Below are positions 1-7,565 of a DNA stretch of 64,000 nt, piece after piece (within the stretch, counting starts at the first letter, position 1; each line of letters starts with the position of its first letter). Location of the stretch: positions 1 through 64,000 of the forward strand of contig NZ_DATLJA010000001.1 of NCBI RefSeq assembly GCF_035539115.1, written 5' to 3'. The DNA is from Desulfitobacterium_A sp035539115 (lineage in GTDB: Bacteria; Bacillota; Desulfitobacteriia; Desulfitobacteriales; Desulfitobacteriaceae). The notes under the pieces are model-generated. The model had not been told where the DNA came from, did not search any database, and saw only the letters and a program-made list of their open reading frames with translations. A program made the translations under genes and the position numbers.

Positions 1-163
1 CCCGGCTTTCGCCGAGCTTTGCGATATAGAAGACTTGGTCAGCGCCAAAGCGGTGGCCTTAGTCGCCTTATCCTGCCGAACTTAACCGCATTCATCGTAG
101 GAAAGCGAAAACCGCTGGTTGCACTTATGCTATCTGCCAAAAATTTATACTTTCTGTTAGTAT
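1..163 (+). repeat. Composite dispersed repeat, A module interrupted by B (locus 1)
   Basis: The window opens inside an A module (1-24, ending gcga). A 78-bp B module (25-102, ending cgtagga) follows, then the rest of A (103-163, starting aagcg and ending in the palindrome tatactttctgttagtat). The same A[B] arrangement recurs at 42.9 and 54.1 kb. The outer A halves join to match the uninterrupted copy at 56.0 kb exactly at gcga/aagc. The left boundary lies outside the window. Confidence 0.85.
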
Positions 164-164
164 G

Positions 165-213
165 AGAAAGAAGGAATGACTGGCGTAAAATCCGCCAGTC
201 ATTCCTTCTTTCT
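165..213. terminator. Perfect 21-bp inverted repeat, terminator-like
   Basis: Two perfect 21-base arms (165-185 and 193-213) flank a 7-base loop and are followed by tttt on the plus strand. The left arm starts one base after the composite repeat. It may be a bidirectional terminator. No gene is visible on either side within 200 bases. Confidence 0.6.
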
Positions 214-328
214 TTTAGCTAAAATATAGGTCATAAATTAAGTCACATTTCCCAAACGAAATCTCTTGACGCGAGTTTATTGGCGTGAACGTATAGTGTT
301 GCTAACTTTGAATTATAGGTTCTTCCTC

Positions 329-363
329 CACAAAGGAGAAGGGTTAGACCCTTCTCCTTTGTG
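329..363. terminator. Hairpin downstream of the YvrJ gene
   Basis: A perfect 16-bp stem (329-344 with 348-363) has a 3-base loop and lies 60 bases past the minus-strand yvrJ stop codon. The minus-strand flank is not U-rich, while the plus-strand flank (atttctt) is mildly so. Direction is therefore uncertain. Confidence 0.5.
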
Positions 364-423
364 ATTTCTTACGCCAACTTCTCCAGAAATACTCCATAAG
401 GGAATATAGCTATGAAGCTATTA

Positions 424-588
424 CTAGTTATTTTCCTCGTGTTCCACGACCTCTTTTAGATCTTGTACAACGGTCGCCAAATAATCCAGCTTCTTTTCAA
501 ATTTAACCAACAGATACACGGAGACGGCTATTGGGAAGCCAAAGTTACCCAGTAGTGTAAACAAAGTTGTGTTTCCATCAACTGGCAT
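424..588 (-). CDS. YvrJ family small membrane protein
   Basis: This 54-aa protein starts at an ATG seven bases after GGGAGGG. It has an N-terminal hydrophobic stretch with the motif LLGNFGFPIAVSVYLLVKFE (about residues 11-31). A charged tail follows that looks helical (EKKLDYL, then QDLKEVVEHEE). This pattern, one membrane segment plus a short coiled-coil tail, is what I know of the YvrJ family, whose function is unknown. The gene lies downstream of a c-di-GMP-I aptamer and terminator on the same strand, so c-di-GMP probably controls its expression. Family assignment is from memory of the motif. Confidence 0.8.
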   Translation of the reverse strand: MPVDGNTTLFTLLGNFGFPIAVSVYLLVKFEKKLDYLATVVQDLKEVVEHEENN

Positions 589-714
589 AGGTATTCCCTC
601 CCATCTATTTACCTAAATTCAAACTCAATGAAATTTAATAGCAACCACCCCCTTCTATAAATAGAATAGAAATCATCCTTAATGAGGAAGTGAAAACACT
701 TCCCTTATGGAGAC

Positions 715-739
715 AAAAAACTGCCTCAATTAAGGGCAG
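715..739 (-). terminator. Expression-platform terminator of the c-di-GMP riboswitch
   Basis: Read on the minus strand, CTGCC and GGCAG (plus 721-725 and 735-739) form a short stem followed directly by six U residues. It begins 20 bases past the aptamer P1 stem and precedes yvrJ, so it is the likely regulated terminator. The stem is only 5 bp, so it could be conditional. A second hairpin without a U-run (GGAAGTG/CACTTCC) lies at about 686-703. Confidence 0.6.
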
Positions 740-758
740 CAAGAAATAAGAAATACAT

Positions 759-858
759 ACTGCAGCCAGGCTGTCATCGTACCTTATGGCACCTTAGACC
801 CTAACGGCTTTGCGTCCCCAACTTTCGATGGGTTTGCCCTTGATTACACTTATGCAGT
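759..858 (-). ncRNA. Cyclic-di-GMP-I (GEMM) riboswitch aptamer
   Basis: The minus strand carries the two hallmark blocks of class I c-di-GMP aptamers: AGGGCAAACC (plus 831-840) and GGGGACGCAAAGCC (plus 806-819), with CATCGAAAG between. The 3' domain ends ACGATGACAGCCTGGCTGC. A 6-bp P1 helix closes the element (ACTGCA at 853-858 with TGCAGT at 759-764). The order is aptamer, terminator hairpin, then yvrJ. Identification rests on the conserved core, not on a covariance model. Whether the ligand turns the gene on or off is not evident. Confidence 0.87.
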
Positions 859-904
859 TAAGAAGTGGTCGTTCGAAGCTAAAAAGTAAACGTTTTAATG
901 GAAG

Positions 905-997
905 CTATATCACGAGAATGTCCATCAATGGTTTTACCTCGAAACCCAGTGCTAGAGCACCCATGACAACTAGTCCCACCACTAAGAACTTTTTCAT
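905..997 (-). CDS. 30-aa hydrophobic peptide, possible secreted signal precursor
   Basis: An ATG preceded by AAAGGTGGG opens a 30-codon frame encoding MKKFLVVGLVVMGALALGF, then EVK and the C-terminus PLMDILVI. The layout is Lys-Lys start, hydrophobic core, short hydrophobic acidic tail. This resembles the precursors of short hydrophobic signalling peptides such as the Rgg-type SHPs, whose mature ends are DI/L-rich. An extended -10 (TGGTATATT, plus 1023-1031) fits a start just upstream. The gene is divergent from an HTH+TPR regulator. It could instead be a small membrane peptide or a chance frame. Confidence 0.5.
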   Translation of the reverse strand: MKKFLVVGLVVMGALALGFEVKPLMDILVI

Positions 998-1183
998 TTA
1001 ACATCCCACCTTTCAATACCATAATATACCATATCCACAAATCGAATAGCTATCAAAATCATGTCGAAGCTTGCGAGACGTTTCCTGTACATACTTGTTT
1101 CAAGGTAATTCATCATTAAGCCCTTTTCCAGAGCGCCATTTTACCGATTTTTTACGAGTAACCAAATATTTTATGGCAATTAA

Positions 1184-1201
1184 AACCTCCTGCAGCAGGT
1201 T
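1184..1201. promoter_or_regulatory. Near-perfect dyad upstream of the HTH-TPR gene
   Basis: AACCTCCTGCAGCAGGTT is an 18-base palindrome with 8 of 9 positions paired. It lies about 50 bases before the start of the HTH-TPR regulator and between it and the divergent peptide gene. It is a candidate autoregulatory operator. No binding data are available. Confidence 0.4.
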
Positions 1202-1253
1202 ATTCCCATTTAATGTCAAACTACTTAATACTAAGTGTAAGGGGGCAGGAACA

Positions 1254-2555
1254 ATGGATCAACGTTTCAAGCTGCTTTGCCAAAGTCAACATATTAGCTT
1301 GTCTGAACTCGCCCGACGCTCTATGATCACTCCAGGATATTTATCAAAGATACTAAACGGTAAGACACCGAACGTTAGTCTAGGCATTTTAGCCAGGATT
1401 TCTGAGCAACTTGCCCTTTCTCTTGACGAACTCCTAAGGATAATTAAAGATAAAGACTATTTACCCGAGGGATACCTTCTTTCCTCAAACCCTGAGCATC
1501 AGCCTGAATCCTTTAAGGAAGCTGTTCAAATGGCCCTTGATGCCATAGAACGCAATGATCATGAAAGTTTCGAAACTTTGACTGAGAGAATCCGACATCT
1601 TACTTCTCCCTTGCAAGTGAATTACGAGAATTGGTTTGAAGGTATTCATCTCGCCTATAATAACGATTATAATGCAGCCCTCGATAAGTTTTTGCAAGCT
1701 CAACGCTTTAAAGCACATTCTATTATCGAAAGACGTCTCAAAGCAAAGATTCTCTTCGGGATTGCAAGTATGTACCTAGGTAAAGGTGATTACAAAAAAG
1801 CTCTGTTAAATATGCGAAAAAGTTTAATAACCTGGGATGTAGGCGTACATGTTGGGGCCATTTACCTAAATATGGGGACCCTTAACCGGAGAAATAGGGA
1901 TTACATATCTGCAGAACTTTGTTATCGCTCTGCTCTATTGATCTCTGTCGATTATATTCAACTTCTGGCCTATGCCGGGCTCGGCCAACTGTATATGGAT
2001 CAGAAAAAATCTCCCGAGGCACGCGCAGTTTTATTACAAGGATACGGCATCGCCAGAAAAACCCCTGAAGATCAAGGAAAAGGAGAATTATTCTGCAACC
2101 TCGGCAAGTACTATAACGAGAGCGGCCTTCCCGAAAAGGCAATTCGAGTTTTAAAGCGAGGCCTTGTCTATACCACAACTTCTTCGTCCAAACGGACAAG
2201 ACTTTATCTCTTGATTGAACTCCTAGATGCTTATAATGCTCTTGGTCAATCAGTAGGAATAGCACCTATCCTTCAAAAATTACAAACTGAAAGTAGTAAC
2301 AACGGCGACATTCTTCTGATTAGCAATTCGCTCTTAATCCAAGCAAAGACCCATCTGCGGGAGGGTCATCCCCCCCAGGCCTTACCCCTCTTAAATCAAT
2401 GCTACCGGTTACTTTCTCCAGTATCTCCTACTCAGGAACTCATGACCTGCTGTAATCTATTATCTGAATGCTATTTCCAACAGAAGGACCCTTTTCAGGC
2501 AGATTTCTTTATTAGAGAATCAAAAAGACTTCGAAAAGTATTGAAGATCAATTAA
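1254..2555 (+). CDS. HTH (XRE-type) transcriptional regulator with TPR array, RRNPP-like
   Basis: The 433-aa protein starts at an ATG after GGGGGCAGGA; the frame is open upstream but that part is not protein-like. Residues 1-60 form an XRE-type HTH (LSELARRSMITPGYLSKIL). From about residue 85 to the end are helical repeats typical of TPRs, for example ALDKFLQAQ, FGIASMYLGKGDYKKALLNM and YAGLGQLYMDQKKSPEARAV. Length and layout match peptide-responsive RRNPP regulators such as NprR and PlcR. The short hydrophobic peptide ORF next door would be a natural ligand candidate (inference). It could also be a TPR regulator of another type. Confidence 0.8.
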   Translation: MDQRFKLLCQSQHISLSELARRSMITPGYLSKILNGKTPNVSLGILARISEQLALSLDELLRIIKDKDYLPEGYLLSSNPEHQPESFKEAVQMALDAIERNDHESFETLTERIRHLTSPLQVNYENWFEGIHLAYNNDYNAALDKFLQAQRFKAHSIIERRLKAKILFGIASMYLGKGDYKKALLNMRKSLITWDVGVHVGAIYLNMGTLNRRNRDYISAELCYRSALLISVDYIQLLAYAGLGQLYMDQKKSPEARAVLLQGYGIARKTPEDQGKGELFCNLGKYYNESGLPEKAIRVLKRGLVYTTTSSSKRTRLYLLIELLDAYNALGQSVGIAPILQKLQTESSNNGDILLISNSLLIQAKTHLREGHPPQALPLLNQCYRLLSPVSPTQELMTCCNLLSECYFQQKDPFQADFFIRESKRLRKVLKIN

Positions 2556-2576
2556 GGAATATAAGAATAGGTTCGT

Positions 2577-2604
2577 CTCCTATAGCATATTCATACTATA
2601 GGAG
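2577..2604 (+). promoter_or_regulatory. Hairpin that sequesters the Shine-Dalgarno site
   Basis: CTCCTATAG (2577-2585) pairs perfectly with CTATAGGAG (2596-2604) around a 10-base loop. The right arm contains most of the AGGAGG ribosome-binding site of the gene starting at 2615. Such a structure could limit translation until melted or bound. Confidence 0.6.
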
Positions 2605-2614
2605 GGTGAAAAAT

Positions 2615-2806
2615 ATGGCTGAACAAAAATGCCCAAAATGCAATTCGAAAAATGGCTTTGAAATCGTCCCATTACTTGGCTGTGAAGGAATCGAAGCCGT
2701 GCAATGTAAGAGTTGCGGTACTCCGTTAACTCTTTTAAACACTCAAATACTCCGCGCGATTGATGCTCTCCTTCTAATATCTACACACTTAGAAAAGGGC
2801 AACTGA
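2615..2806 (+). CDS. Small zinc-ribbon protein, function unknown
   Basis: This 63-aa protein has two CxxC pairs (CPKCNSKN near residue 6 and CKSCG near residue 31), forming a likely zinc ribbon. A hydrophobic helix follows (ILRAIDALLLISTHL). The ATG at 2615 is 9 bases after GGAGGG; a GTG nine bases upstream is in frame but overlaps the ribosome-binding site. The gene starts 60 bases after the HTH-TPR regulator on the same strand and may be cotranscribed. Its stop codon lies inside the terminator stem. Confidence 0.7.
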   Translation: MAEQKCPKCNSKNGFEIVPLLGCEGIEAVQCKSCGTPLTLLNTQILRAIDALLLISTHLEKGN

Positions 2807-2845
2807 TGCATAAAGCAATCAGTTGTCCTCATTTTATTCTTTATT
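2797..2845 (+). terminator. Intrinsic terminator after the small zinc-ribbon gene
   Basis: An 11-bp stem with one G-U pair (2797-2807 with 2818-2828) is followed by a T-rich tract (tcattttattcttt). Confidence 0.75.
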
Positions 2846-2966
2846 CATTTTCTTCATTCCGCTCATTTCTTATTTCCTTCCCACAATACGGACAAATCCA
2901 TTCCGGATTATCATAAGATGAATAGGAAATTTGCAAACAGTGCGGACACAATTTTTGGATCAACAC
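2841..2966 (-). CDS. Tiny double-CxxC protein
   Basis: This frame encodes 41 aa starting at GTG (or TTG one codon later), 4-7 bases after GAGGAGGG. It contains CPHC near residue 7 and CPYCGKE near residue 25, a compact zinc-ribbon signature, and a charged tail. A well-formed promoter lies about 150 bases upstream on the same strand (3118-3146). I do not recognise the protein. The ribosome-binding site, promoter and paired cysteines argue that it is real. Confidence 0.6.
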   Translation of the reverse strand: MLIQKLCPHCLQISYSSYDNPEWICPYCGKEIRNERNEENE

Positions 2967-3117
2967 TTTTCCCTCCTCTCGATAATCGCACAAAGGCATT
3001 CCTTAAGTAAGGAGTGCTGGATTTTACTGTATGCCACCGCACCTCTCTAGTGACCGGAAAGAAATTACAGATCATTGCTTCACATGAGTTGTTTCTTATA
3101 CCTTTGTAACCGTGTTT

Positions 3118-3146
3118 ATTATACTGTAGTATAGCCCAAACATCAA
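3118..3146 (-). promoter_or_regulatory. Sigma-A-type promoter of the tiny double-CxxC gene
   Basis: On the minus strand, TTGATG and TATAAT are separated by 17 bases. The stretch 2967-3480 otherwise holds only a roughly 145-base leader with a small TCCTTA/TAAGGA hairpin and the rplQ terminator. I see no other gene there. Confidence 0.65.
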
Positions 3147-3432
3147 CCAGTTATTTCCATTTTCGATCTCCTTCTTTCTTCCCTCTTTAAGCTTTTTCAA
3201 CAAAGTCCACGGTTTAAACTCTCAACCTATGCATATTCGCCATTATCTATTCTCATGTCTAGTTTATTCCGTCCTAAGAAATAATTTATGATCTTTTCAC
3301 TTCCCCAGAGAATACCTGCTTGTACAAAACTCAGTACCCCTCGCATTAGATTAATCTATACCTGGACTCCCAGTTTAGGCTAACTCAATTTGACCTTCTT
3401 ATAATTTTTTGTATACTTTTTATATAGTTAAT

Positions 3433-3470
3433 AAAAAAGCCAGGCTGCATTATTTAGCAACCTGGCTTTT
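3433..3470 (-). terminator. Terminator of the ribosomal protein supercluster, after rplQ
   Basis: On the minus strand, AAAAGCCAGGTTGC and GCAGCCTGGCTTTTTT form a strong hairpin followed by a U-run, 11 bases past the rplQ stop codon. Confidence 0.9.
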
Positions 3471-3480
3471 AACTGGTTCA

Positions 3481-3819
3481 TTAGACGAGTTCAATGAGTA
3501 CGAGTTCTGCTGCATCTCCGCGGCGGAAGCCGGTTTTCATGATCCGGGTGTAGCCGCCTTGGCGATCACTATACTTCGGAGCTATAGTTTCGAATAATTT
3601 CGTTACTACATCTTCTTCCATCAGATAAGCCATAGCATTACGACGAGCGGCGAGATCTCCTTGCTTACCAAGCGTAATCATTTTCTCGGCAATAGCATTG
3701 AGTTCTTTGGCGCGAGCTTCAGTCGTTTCAATACGCTCGTGTTTAAACAGAGAAGTTGCGAGATTACGAAGCATGGCCCGACGATGGCCCATATTTCTTC
3801 TCAACTTACGGTAAGCCAA
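3481..3819 (-). CDS. rplQ: 50S ribosomal protein L17
   Basis: This 112-aa protein has the L17 start MAYRKLRRNMGHRRAMLRNL, and the family's usual short bacterial length. L17 binds 23S rRNA near the peptide exit tunnel. It is the last gene of the alpha-type cluster, 25 bases after rpoA, and is followed directly by the cluster terminator. Confidence 0.97.
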   Translation of the reverse strand: MAYRKLRRNMGHRRAMLRNLATSLFKHERIETTEARAKELNAIAEKMITLGKQGDLAARRNAMAYLMEEDVVTKLFETIAPKYSDRQGGYTRIMKTGFRRGDAAELVLIELV

Positions 3820-3844
3820 TGATGTTCCCCTCCTTTTAACCGAA

Positions 3845-4792
3845 TTAGTCCTCGACTTCGCGGAACCCTAAGCCGAGCTCTTTTAACTTGAATTCCACTT
3901 CTTCCAAGGACTTACGGCCCAAGTTGCGAACCTTGATCATGTCCTCTTCCGTTTTCAGGGTAAGTTCTTCCACCGAGTTGATTCCAGCCCGTTTCAGACA
4001 GTTATAAGAGCGAACCGAAAGGTCGAGCTCTTCAATCGTCATCTCTAGAATCTTATCTTTACCTTCTTCTTCTTTCTCGACCATAATCTCAACATCGTTG
4101 AGCTTATCGGTGAGACCAATGAAAAGAAGAAGATGTTCGCTTAAGATCTTTGCTGCCAGGCTAGTCGCTTCTTCAGGTGAGATACTTCCGTTCGACCAGA
4201 CCTCTAAGACAAGTTTATCATAGTCTGTGACCATGCCGACTCGCGTGTCTTCAACGGAATAATTCACTTTGTAGATCGGAGCGAAAATAGAATCAATAGG
4301 GATAACACCAATCGCTTGTTCCGGCTTCTTGTTTTTGTCAGCCGAAACGTAACCACGACCTCTTTCGGCCGTCATCTCTATATAGAGACGGGCATCCTTA
4401 TCCAGAGTAGCGATCTTCAAGTCAGGATTCAGTACTTCGATATCCGCATCCGTGATAATATCCGCAGCACGAATGACGCCTTCACCCTTAGCTTCCAAAC
4501 GTAAAATCTTCATTTCGTCCGTATAGCCTTTTAAGGCTAAGCTTTTAAGGTTAAGGATAATATCAGTTACATCTTCAAGAACTCCTGGTACCGTGGAGAA
4601 TTCATGAAGAACACCTTCAATTTTTATTGCAGTCACGGCCGTACCTGGAAGAGAAGATAAGAGAATTCGCCGTAAGGAATTCCCTAAAGTAATTCCATAT
4701 CCCCTCTCCAGAGGTTCGACTACAAATTTCGCATAGGTGTTATCATCAGAACGTTCAACGCATTCAATTTTGGGCTTCTCGATTTCTAACAT
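3845..4792 (-). CDS. rpoA: DNA-directed RNA polymerase subunit alpha
   Basis: The 315-aa start (MLEIEKPKIECVER) follows AGAAGGTG; an upstream in-frame start would add 12 non-family residues. The N-terminal dimerisation domain (GYGITLGNSLRRILLSSLPG) scaffolds beta and beta-prime. The acidic linker and C-terminal domain (RNLGRKSLEEVEFKLKELGL) contact UP elements and activators. Its place between rpsD and rplQ is standard. Confidence 0.97.
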   Translation of the reverse strand: MLEIEKPKIECVERSDDNTYAKFVVEPLERGYGITLGNSLRRILLSSLPGTAVTAIKIEGVLHEFSTVPGVLEDVTDIILNLKSLALKGYTDEMKILRLEAKGEGVIRAADIITDADIEVLNPDLKIATLDKDARLYIEMTAERGRGYVSADKNKKPEQAIGVIPIDSIFAPIYKVNYSVEDTRVGMVTDYDKLVLEVWSNGSISPEEATSLAAKILSEHLLLFIGLTDKLNDVEIMVEKEEEGKDKILEMTIEELDLSVRSYNCLKRAGINSVEELTLKTEEDMIKVRNLGRKSLEEVEFKLKELGLGFREVED

Positions 4793-4846
4793 CGGAATGC
4801 ACCTTCTTTCTCGGGAACTTGATATCAATCTATCCTACTCTAAAAA

Positions 4847-5473
4847 TTAACGGGAATATTTCTCAACAATGAGGTGTTCTTGGATAGGTAATTGAATATC
4901 TTCTCGAGAAGGCAGTGCTGCGACTGTTCCGGCAACAGCATTTGCATCGATGCTCAGCCATTTCGGAGGCGTACGGTCGAGATTCGTAATAATTTCCTTG
5001 ATCCTTGGGGAAGTCTTGCTGGCTTCTTTAAAAGCAACAACATCACCTTGGCGCACAAGGAAGGAAGGAATATCGACTCGACGACCATTGACCGTGAAGT
5101 GTCCATGACGAACGAGTTGACGAGCTTCCGGACGAGAAGTTGCGAATCCAAGTTGGAAGACAACATTATCTAGACGACGCTCTAGGAGACGAAGAAGGTT
5201 CTCACCAGTCATCCCTTTTTGGCGAGCAGCCTCGTCAAAATAATTACGGAATTGTTTTTCAGCAACGCCATAGACACGGCGTACTTTTTGTTTTTCACGC
5301 AACTGAATGCCATACTCGGTTGGCTTCTTACCGCGACTTTGGCCGTGTTGACCAGGAGCGTAGGCACGACGATCAATCGCGCATTTTCCAGTATAACAAC
5401 GATCACCTTTGAGGAAAAGTTTCATCCCTTCCCGTCGGCATAAACGACAAACGGGACCAGTATATCTTGCCAT
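4847..5473 (-). CDS. rpsD: 30S ribosomal protein S4
   Basis: This is a 208-aa protein. The N-terminus carries four cysteines (CRLCRREG, then CYTGKC), the zinc-binding form of S4. The S4 RNA-binding domain follows (LDNVVFQLGFATSRPEARQL). S4 nucleates 30S assembly on 16S rRNA. It lies in the rpsM-rpsK-rpsD-rpoA-rplQ order usual for many clostridia. Confidence 0.97.
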   Translation of the reverse strand: MARYTGPVCRLCRREGMKLFLKGDRCYTGKCAIDRRAYAPGQHGQSRGKKPTEYGIQLREKQKVRRVYGVAEKQFRNYFDEAARQKGMTGENLLRLLERRLDNVVFQLGFATSRPEARQLVRHGHFTVNGRRVDIPSFLVRQGDVVAFKEASKTSPRIKEIITNLDRTPPKWLSIDANAVAGTVAALPSREDIQLPIQEHLIVEKYSR

Positions 5474-5488
5474 GTTGACACCTCCTTC

Positions 5489-5878
5489 TTATACTCTTCT
5501 ACGTTTCGGAGGCCGACAACCGTTATGCGGAATCGGCGTCACGTCTTTAATCAGGTTTACTTCGAGTCCTGCAGATTGGAGAGCGCGGATTGCAGACTCA
5601 CGGCCAGAACCCGGTCCTTTGACAAAGCACTCCACTTCTTTCATGCCATGTTCCATTGCAGTCTTTGCCGCAGTTTCTGCAGCCATTTGCGCTGCATAAG
5701 GCGTGCTTTTACGGGAACCTTTGAAACCAAGCGAACCAGCGCTAGACCAGGATATAGCATTCCCTTGTGTATCGGTAATGGTTACCATGGTATTGTTAAA
5801 CGTAGATCTGATATGCGCTATGCCGCTATCAATGTTTTTCCGTTCGCGGCGTTTAGTGCGAACAACTTTTCGGGCCAT
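5489..5878 (-). CDS. rpsK: 30S ribosomal protein S11
   Basis: At 129 aa, it contains the family motifs HIRSTFNNTMVTITD and the basic C-terminus PHNGCRPPKRRRV. S11 sits on the 30S platform near the mRNA exit. It is 15 bases from rpsD and 19 bases from rpsM, so cotranscribed. Confidence 0.97.
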   Translation of the reverse strand: MARKVVRTKRRERKNIDSGIAHIRSTFNNTMVTITDTQGNAISWSSAGSLGFKGSRKSTPYAAQMAAETAAKTAMEHGMKEVECFVKGPGSGRESAIRALQSAGLEVNLIKDVTPIPHNGCRPPKRRRV

Positions 5879-5897
5879 CTTGGTGATCCCCCCTTAA

Positions 5898-6269
5898 TTA
5901 TTTTTTGCGCCTTGCGCCAACCGTCTTGATCGGGCCTTTGCGAGTGCGTGCATTTGTCTTTGTGCGTTGTCCACGAACAGGAAGTCCACGACGATGACGT
6001 AATCCACGATAGCAGCCAATTTCCATCAGACGCTTAATATTGAGGGAAACATCCCGACGCAGGTCACCTTCAACCTTAAATTCTTTATCAATGACCTCCC
6101 GGAGGCGGCTTACTTCCTCTTCGGATAAGTCACGAATACGAGTATCCGGATTCACGCCGGTTTTTGCAAGAATCTTATGAGATGTCGGTAGACCAATTCC
6201 GAAGATATAGGTCAGACCGATTTCTACACGTTTCTCACGCGGCAAATCAACTCCAGCAATACGTGCCAT
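5898..6269 (-). CDS. rpsM: 30S ribosomal protein S13
   Basis: The 123-aa sequence starts MARIAGVDLPREKRVEIGLT and ends in the basic tail that reaches the P-site tRNA (RGQRTKTNARTRKGP). S13 forms intersubunit bridges with the 50S. Confidence 0.97.
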   Translation of the reverse strand: MARIAGVDLPREKRVEIGLTYIFGIGLPTSHKILAKTGVNPDTRIRDLSEEEVSRLREVIDKEFKVEGDLRRDVSLNIKRLMEIGCYRGLRHRRGLPVRGQRTKTNARTRKGPIKTVGARRKK

Positions 6270-6426
6270 CTATACTTTACACCCCCAAATTACAGTTTTA
6301 TTTTCAAAACCAACCCATAATATATAACCAATCATCAACAGCAAACCTTTGCAAAAGCGCTCTTCAGGCGCCCTCCTCTACATTGGATTAGATTCCAATC
6401 AGCCGCGCAAAAGAAGGTCAGTTGAA

Positions 6427-6540
6427 TTAGCCTTGCCTTTGTTTGTGTTTCGGGTTTTCGCAGATGACCATGACTTTGCCATGGCGTTTTATGACCTTAC
6501 ATTTCTCACAAATTGCTTTGACAGAAGGCTTTACTTTCAC
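6427..6540 (-). CDS. rpmJ: 50S ribosomal protein L36
   Basis: The gene encodes 37 aa from a GTG start preceded by GGGAGGAG. The sequence (MKVKPSVKAICEKCKV, then VICENPKHKQRQG) is the zinc-containing L36 with a Cys-Cys-Cys-His ligand set. It lies between infA and rpsM as in other Firmicutes. Confidence 0.96.
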   Translation of the reverse strand: MKVKPSVKAICEKCKVIKRHGKVMVICENPKHKQRQG

Positions 6541-6563
6541 CGTAATCTCCTCCCTTTGGACCT

Positions 6564-6782
6564 TTACTTAAACCTGTAGACAATTCTTCCACGAGATAGG
6601 TCATAGGGAGATAGCTCCACCGTGACCCGATCTCCTGGGAGGATTTTAATGAAATTCATTCGGATCTTCCCGGAGACATGCGCTAATACTTTGTGCCCAT
6701 TGGCTAACTCTACTTGAAACATAGCATTAGGCAGTGGCTCCAAGACTTTCCCTTCAACTTCAATGACGTCCTCTTTCGACAT
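6564..6782 (-). CDS. infA: Translation initiation factor IF-1
   Basis: The 72-aa single OB-fold protein starts MSKEDVIEVEGKVLEPLPNA and has the expected length. IF-1 occupies the 30S A site during initiation. It lies 23 bases upstream of rpmJ and 32 bases downstream of map. Confidence 0.97.
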   Translation of the reverse strand: MSKEDVIEVEGKVLEPLPNAMFQVELANGHKVLAHVSGKIRMNFIKILPGDRVTVELSPYDLSRGRIVYRFK

Positions 6783-6814
6783 GATAACCCTCCTCTGGCA
6801 CTCAATCGGGTGTC

Positions 6815-7561
6815 TTAACTCCGAGTCATTATCTCAGGACCATTTTCCGTAATGGCTACAGTGTGTTCGAAATGGGCAGAAGCTTTGCCATCCTTCGTCA
6901 CAACAGTCCAGTGGTTCTGGAGTGTCTTCACTTCATACGTTCCCAGGTTGACCATTGGTTCAATAGCCAAGCACATCCCGATGTCGAGTCGAGGCCCCCT
7001 TCCGGGTTTCCCGTAATTGGGGATCTGCGGTTCTTCATGCATTTCTCTACCAATTCCATGTCCGACATAGTCGCGAACAACAGAAAAACCATTAGCCTCA
7101 ACATGAGTTTGAATCGCATGGGAAATTTCATAGAGTCGATTTTCTTTGACTGCTTGTTGAATTCCAAGCATCAATGACTCTTGCGTTACTTGCAATAACT
7201 TTTGCAATTCTGTAGAGATTTCCCCTACCGCCAAAGTAATGGCAGAATCACCAACGTATCCTTCATAGGTAGCTCCACAATCAATACTGATAATATCTCC
7301 AGATTGTAATACCGTTAAACCTGGGAACCCATGTACAACCTGTTCATTGACTGAAGCACAGATGGAATACGGAAAACCATTGTAGCCCTTGAAGGAAGGA
7401 ACAGCACCGCATTTACGGATATAATCCTCAGCAATACGATCCAACTCTTGGGTGGTGATCCCCGGGCGGACCGATTCACGCATCAGTGCCAAGGTATCCC
7501 CCGTGATTTTTCCTGCTTTCCGCATGTGTTCTATTTGAGTCTTGTTTTTTAGTTCTATCAT
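6815..7561 (-). CDS. map: Methionine aminopeptidase, type I
   Basis: The 248-aa protein starts MIELKNKTQIEHMRKAGKI, just 4 bases after the adk stop. A longer in-frame start would overlap adk and add unrelated residues. The metal-binding motifs are present: DCGATYEGYVGDSA, GHGIGREMHEEP, EPMV and FEHT. It removes the initiator Met in the cytosol. The adk-map-infA order is typical of Firmicutes. Confidence 0.95.
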   Translation of the reverse strand: MIELKNKTQIEHMRKAGKITGDTLALMRESVRPGITTQELDRIAEDYIRKCGAVPSFKGYNGFPYSICASVNEQVVHGFPGLTVLQSGDIISIDCGATYEGYVGDSAITLAVGEISTELQKLLQVTQESLMLGIQQAVKENRLYEISHAIQTHVEANGFSVVRDYVGHGIGREMHEEPQIPNYGKPGRGPRLDIGMCLAIEPMVNLGTYEVKTLQNHWTVVTKDGKASAHFEHTVAITENGPEIMTRS

Positions 7562-7565
7562 TGCT

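Noticed and set aside
1..163. Repeat arrays considered as CRISPR
   Set aside because: Units are 78-95 bp, differ from each other, lack unique spacers of constant length, are dispersed and have no cas genes nearby.
810..1001. 63-aa plus-strand frame
   Set aside because: It runs antisense to the riboswitch and the peptide ORF, with no ribosome-binding site and low-complexity composition.
1071..1253. 61-residue N-terminal extension of the HTH-TPR regulator
   Set aside because: The HTH begins directly after the ATG at 1254, which has a purine-rich site; the extension would cover the dyad and looks non-coding.
3121..3430. AT-rich gap between the small zinc gene leader and rplQ
   Set aside because: No frame with a ribosome-binding site, no RNA gene and no clear structured element was found beyond the promoter and terminator already listed.
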